The notes under the pieces were generated by a model. It worked only from the letters and a program-made list of their open reading frames with translations, made no database searches and was not told where the DNA came from. Of a stretch of 8,310 nt of DNA, positions 6,906-8,310 are shown piece after piece. The stretch lies in assembly GCA_903865885.1 (NCBI GenBank), contig CAIPLJ010000134.1, forward strand, positions 1-8,310, given 5' to 3'. Made by a program: the position numbers and the translations under genes. Each line of letters begins with the position of its first letter. Positions within the stretch are counted from its first letter, which is position 1. The DNA is from an uncultured Actinomycetes bacterium. GTDB taxonomy: Bacteria; Actinomycetota; Actinomycetes; Nanopelagicales; Nanopelagicaceae.

Positions 6906-7240
6906 CGCTGTTATCTATTCTGCTCGTTGCGATCGGTGGTATCGCCGGGTCGCTACTTCGTTGGCAATTTATTGAAGCACTACCAACTCTTTCTATCGGA
7001 GTCTTTGTCGTCAATCAATTAGGTGTATTGGTCGCAGGTTTTGTCGCCTATCGCATGACACCAACGCTCAACCAACGTCTTTTCTGGGTAACAGGCTTCG
7101 CTGGCGGATTTACAACGCTCTCTTCACTTGCATTTATTTTGCATGAATCTTCACCAATACGCGGTTTTGGATATGCACTTGCTTCTGTGCTGGTAAGCCT
7201 TCTTATTCTCAATTTCCTGCGAGATAAGGCTAAGTCATGA
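6896..7240 (+). CDS. crcB: CrcB/Fluc fluoride channel subunit, first of a tandem pair
   Basis: This is a small membrane protein that, as part of a dual-topology dimer, lets fluoride leave the cytoplasm. The 114 residues form four helices. Family signatures are GGIAGSLLRW (14-23, conserved Arg22), the pore asparagine in NQLG (Asn40) and GFAGGFTTLSS (67-77). The usual Phe-box pattern TTFSTF reads TTLSSL here, so both expected phenylalanines are leucine. Positive charges favour the second loop and the C-terminus (RDKAKS), suggesting both termini are cytoplasmic. The GTG start at 6896 lies within the previous gene; no other start fits before the GG motif. The stop overlaps the second crcB start (ATGA). 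It most likely works only as a heterodimer with the next gene product. Confidence 0.88.
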   Translation: MGITLLSILLVAIGGIAGSLLRWQFIEALPTLSIGVFVVNQLGVLVAGFVAYRMTPTLNQRLFWVTGFAGGFTTLSSLAFILHESSPIRGFGYALASVLVSLLILNFLRDKAKS

Positions 7241-7551
7241 GATTACTACCATTTATTCTCGGTGCAGGAATTGGCGCACCACTTCGTTATTTGATTGATA
7301 AATTCTTCCGAGCAAAGTATGTATTTCCAGTTGGAATTTTAATTGTTAACGTTATTGGATCATTCTTCTTGGGGTACACACAGACCAACTACTTTGTCAT
7401 GGGATTCTGCGGCGCATTTACAACGTGGTCAGCATTTATGTTAGATGTCGATCACGGTCTGCCATTTCGCAGGCGCACAGCAATTAATATCATTCTTACA
7501 TTTGGACTTTCCATCGCTGCAGTTGCAGCAGGTTTTGCTCTAGCGGCCTAG
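7237..7551 (+). CDS. crcB: CrcB/Fluc fluoride channel subunit, second of a tandem pair
   Basis: This is the partner subunit for the preceding CrcB. In its 104 residues the signatures are GAGIGAPLRY (9-18, conserved Arg17), VNVIGSFFLG (37-46, pore Asn38) and GFCGAFTTWSAF (56-67). Of the Phe-box pattern TTFSTF, the first Phe is Trp64 and the second is retained as Phe67. Basic residues concentrate in the first loop (RYLIDKFFRAK, 17-27) and third loop (RRR, 78-80), with only one near the N-terminus and none in the second loop or C-terminus. This is the reverse of the first subunit and predicts outward termini. TAAGG ends 7 nt before the ATG. The 3' end overlaps the convergent pepP coding end by 12 nt. 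Confidence 0.9.
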   Translation: MRLLPFILGAGIGAPLRYLIDKFFRAKYVFPVGILIVNVIGSFFLGYTQTNYFVMGFCGAFTTWSAFMLDVDHGLPFRRRTAINIILTFGLSIAAVAAGFALAA

Positions 7552-8310
7552 AAGGCTCTTCATCCACTTTTCAATCTCATCTGGGTGGCGCGGAATATTC
7601 TCAGAGATATTGCGACAACCATCTGCGGTGACAACAACATCATCTTCAATACGAATACCGATACCGCGATATTCAGGTGCAAAGAGTTCATCATCTGGCT
7701 GGATATAAAGCCCCGGCTCGACAGTAAGAACCATTCCTTCGCGAAGTGGCGCATCACGGTAAACCTCGCGGCGAGCTTGTGCGCAATCATGAACATCAAG
7801 GCCAAGGTGATGGCTAACTCCATGCAGAGTCCAACGACGATGTAAACCAACCTCAGGTTTCATTGACTCTTCTGCAGAAACAGTGAGCACACCCATATCT
7901 GCAAGACCTTTAGCTAAAACTTCTTGGCAAGCTCTATTAATTTCAGAGAAAAGAACGCCAGGTTTAATTGCTGCAAAGCCTGCAAGTTGTGATTCATAGA
8001 CCAACATATACAGAGCACGTTGTGCTGGAGAGAACTTTCCATCGACTGGCAGCGTGCGAGTGATATCTGCTGTGTAGAAAGATTCCATCTCGACACCTGC
8101 ATCGACAAGAACTAACTCACCACGACGAACATCACCATCATTGCGGATCCAGTGCAATACACATGCATGAGAACCGGCGCCGATAATCGTGTTATAGCCC
8201 AAATCATTTCCAAGGATTCGTGCACGCCCATAAAAAGCGCCATCTAATACTCGTTCACCGCGTGGAGTTTCAACAGCTGCTGGTATTGCATGAATGACAT
8301 CATTAAAACC
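7540..8310 (-). CDS. pepP: Xaa-Pro aminopeptidase (aminopeptidase P, M24B), N-terminus cut by the window edge
   Basis: This di-metal peptidase removes the N-terminal residue from peptides with proline in second position. The frame is open to the right edge, so the first 36 codons read on the minus strand belong to the protein; the TTG at 8202 is an internal leucine. Numbering from the edge, 256 residues contain the whole pita-bread catalytic core. Metal ligands are Asp70 (VDAG), Asp82 (TADITRT), His167 (SHHLGLDVHD), Glu198 (TVEPGLY) and Glu222 (RIEDD); His174 is the second active-site histidine. GFNDVIHA and RGERVLDG near the edge, and HRRW, are also family features. Actinobacterial PepP is usually close to 450-500 residues, so nearly half, including the N-terminal domain, lies outside. 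It converges on and overlaps the second crcB gene. Confidence 0.95.
   Translation of the reverse strand, partial: GFNDVIHAIPAAVETPRGERVLDGAFYGRARILGNDLGYNTIIGAGSHACVLHWIRNDGDVRRGELVLVDAGVEMESFYTADITRTLPVDGKFSPAQRALYMLVYESQLAGFAAIKPGVLFSEINRACQEVLAKGLADMGVLTVSAEESMKPEVGLHRRWTLHGVSHHLGLDVHDCAQARREVYRDAPLREGMVLTVEPGLYIQPDDELFAPEYRGIGIRIEDDVVVTADGCRNISENIPRHPDEIEKWMKSLLGR

Noticed and set aside
7543..7560. A terminator between crcB and pepP
   Set aside because: Only a 3-bp pairing (GCC/GGC around TAGAA) is available and there is no U-tract on either strand.

Overview
The window looks like part of a chromosome from a free-living actinobacterium. By eye the G+C is roughly 45-48%, and genes are packed with 1-12 nt overlaps. 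Three things point to Actinobacteria: the pheA/serS neighbourhood (these genes also lie a few genes apart in Mycobacterium tuberculosis), an SdhC of the mycobacterial Sdh1 type, and a member of the 'mycobacterial 4-TMS holin' family. Moderate G+C plus tight packing fits a streamlined freshwater lineage such as the acI/Nanopelagicales group, but that placement is inference.

Positions 1-2796 (+ strand) hold the 3' part of pheA (prephenate dehydratase, phenylalanine synthesis), complete serS (seryl-tRNA synthetase) and a Cof-type HAD hydrolase. They are joined by two 4-nt stop/start overlaps (ATGA, GTGA). A tRNA-Ser(UGA) gene follows at 2859-2941, so the synthetase and one of its substrates are neighbours. 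A perfect 10-bp hairpin at 2952-2982 probably ends this unit.

Positions 2983-3112 carry no gene and must hold the leader of the next unit. They contain a small hairpin and a strong Shine-Dalgarno, but no convincing promoter hexamers.

Positions 3113-7551 (+ strand) form one compact probable operon: sdhC, sdhA, sdhB, a four-helix membrane protein of the DUF360/phage-holin-like family, and two tandem CrcB/Fluc fluoride channel subunits. sdhCAB encode a complete complex II with a single five-helix membrane anchor and no sdhD, which matches the mycobacterial Sdh1 ('type F') layout. Succinate oxidation in SdhA passes electrons through the SdhB iron-sulfur clusters to SdhC and the quinone pool. From sdhA onward every junction overlaps (TAATG, TAATG, 10 nt, ATGA), so the fluoride channel genes appear tied to respiratory gene expression and not to a fluoride riboswitch.

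Positions 7540-8310 (- strand) hold the C-terminal 256 residues of an M24 aminopeptidase P (PepP). It converges on the second crcB gene, and the two coding ends overlap by 12 nt with no terminator between them.

No mobile element, CRISPR array, phage region or clearly foreign DNA was seen, and every gene falls in a recognisable family. The points most worth a second look are the Cys/His-rich SdhC, the coupling of complex II to a fluoride channel pair with opposite charge bias, and the function of the holin-like protein.
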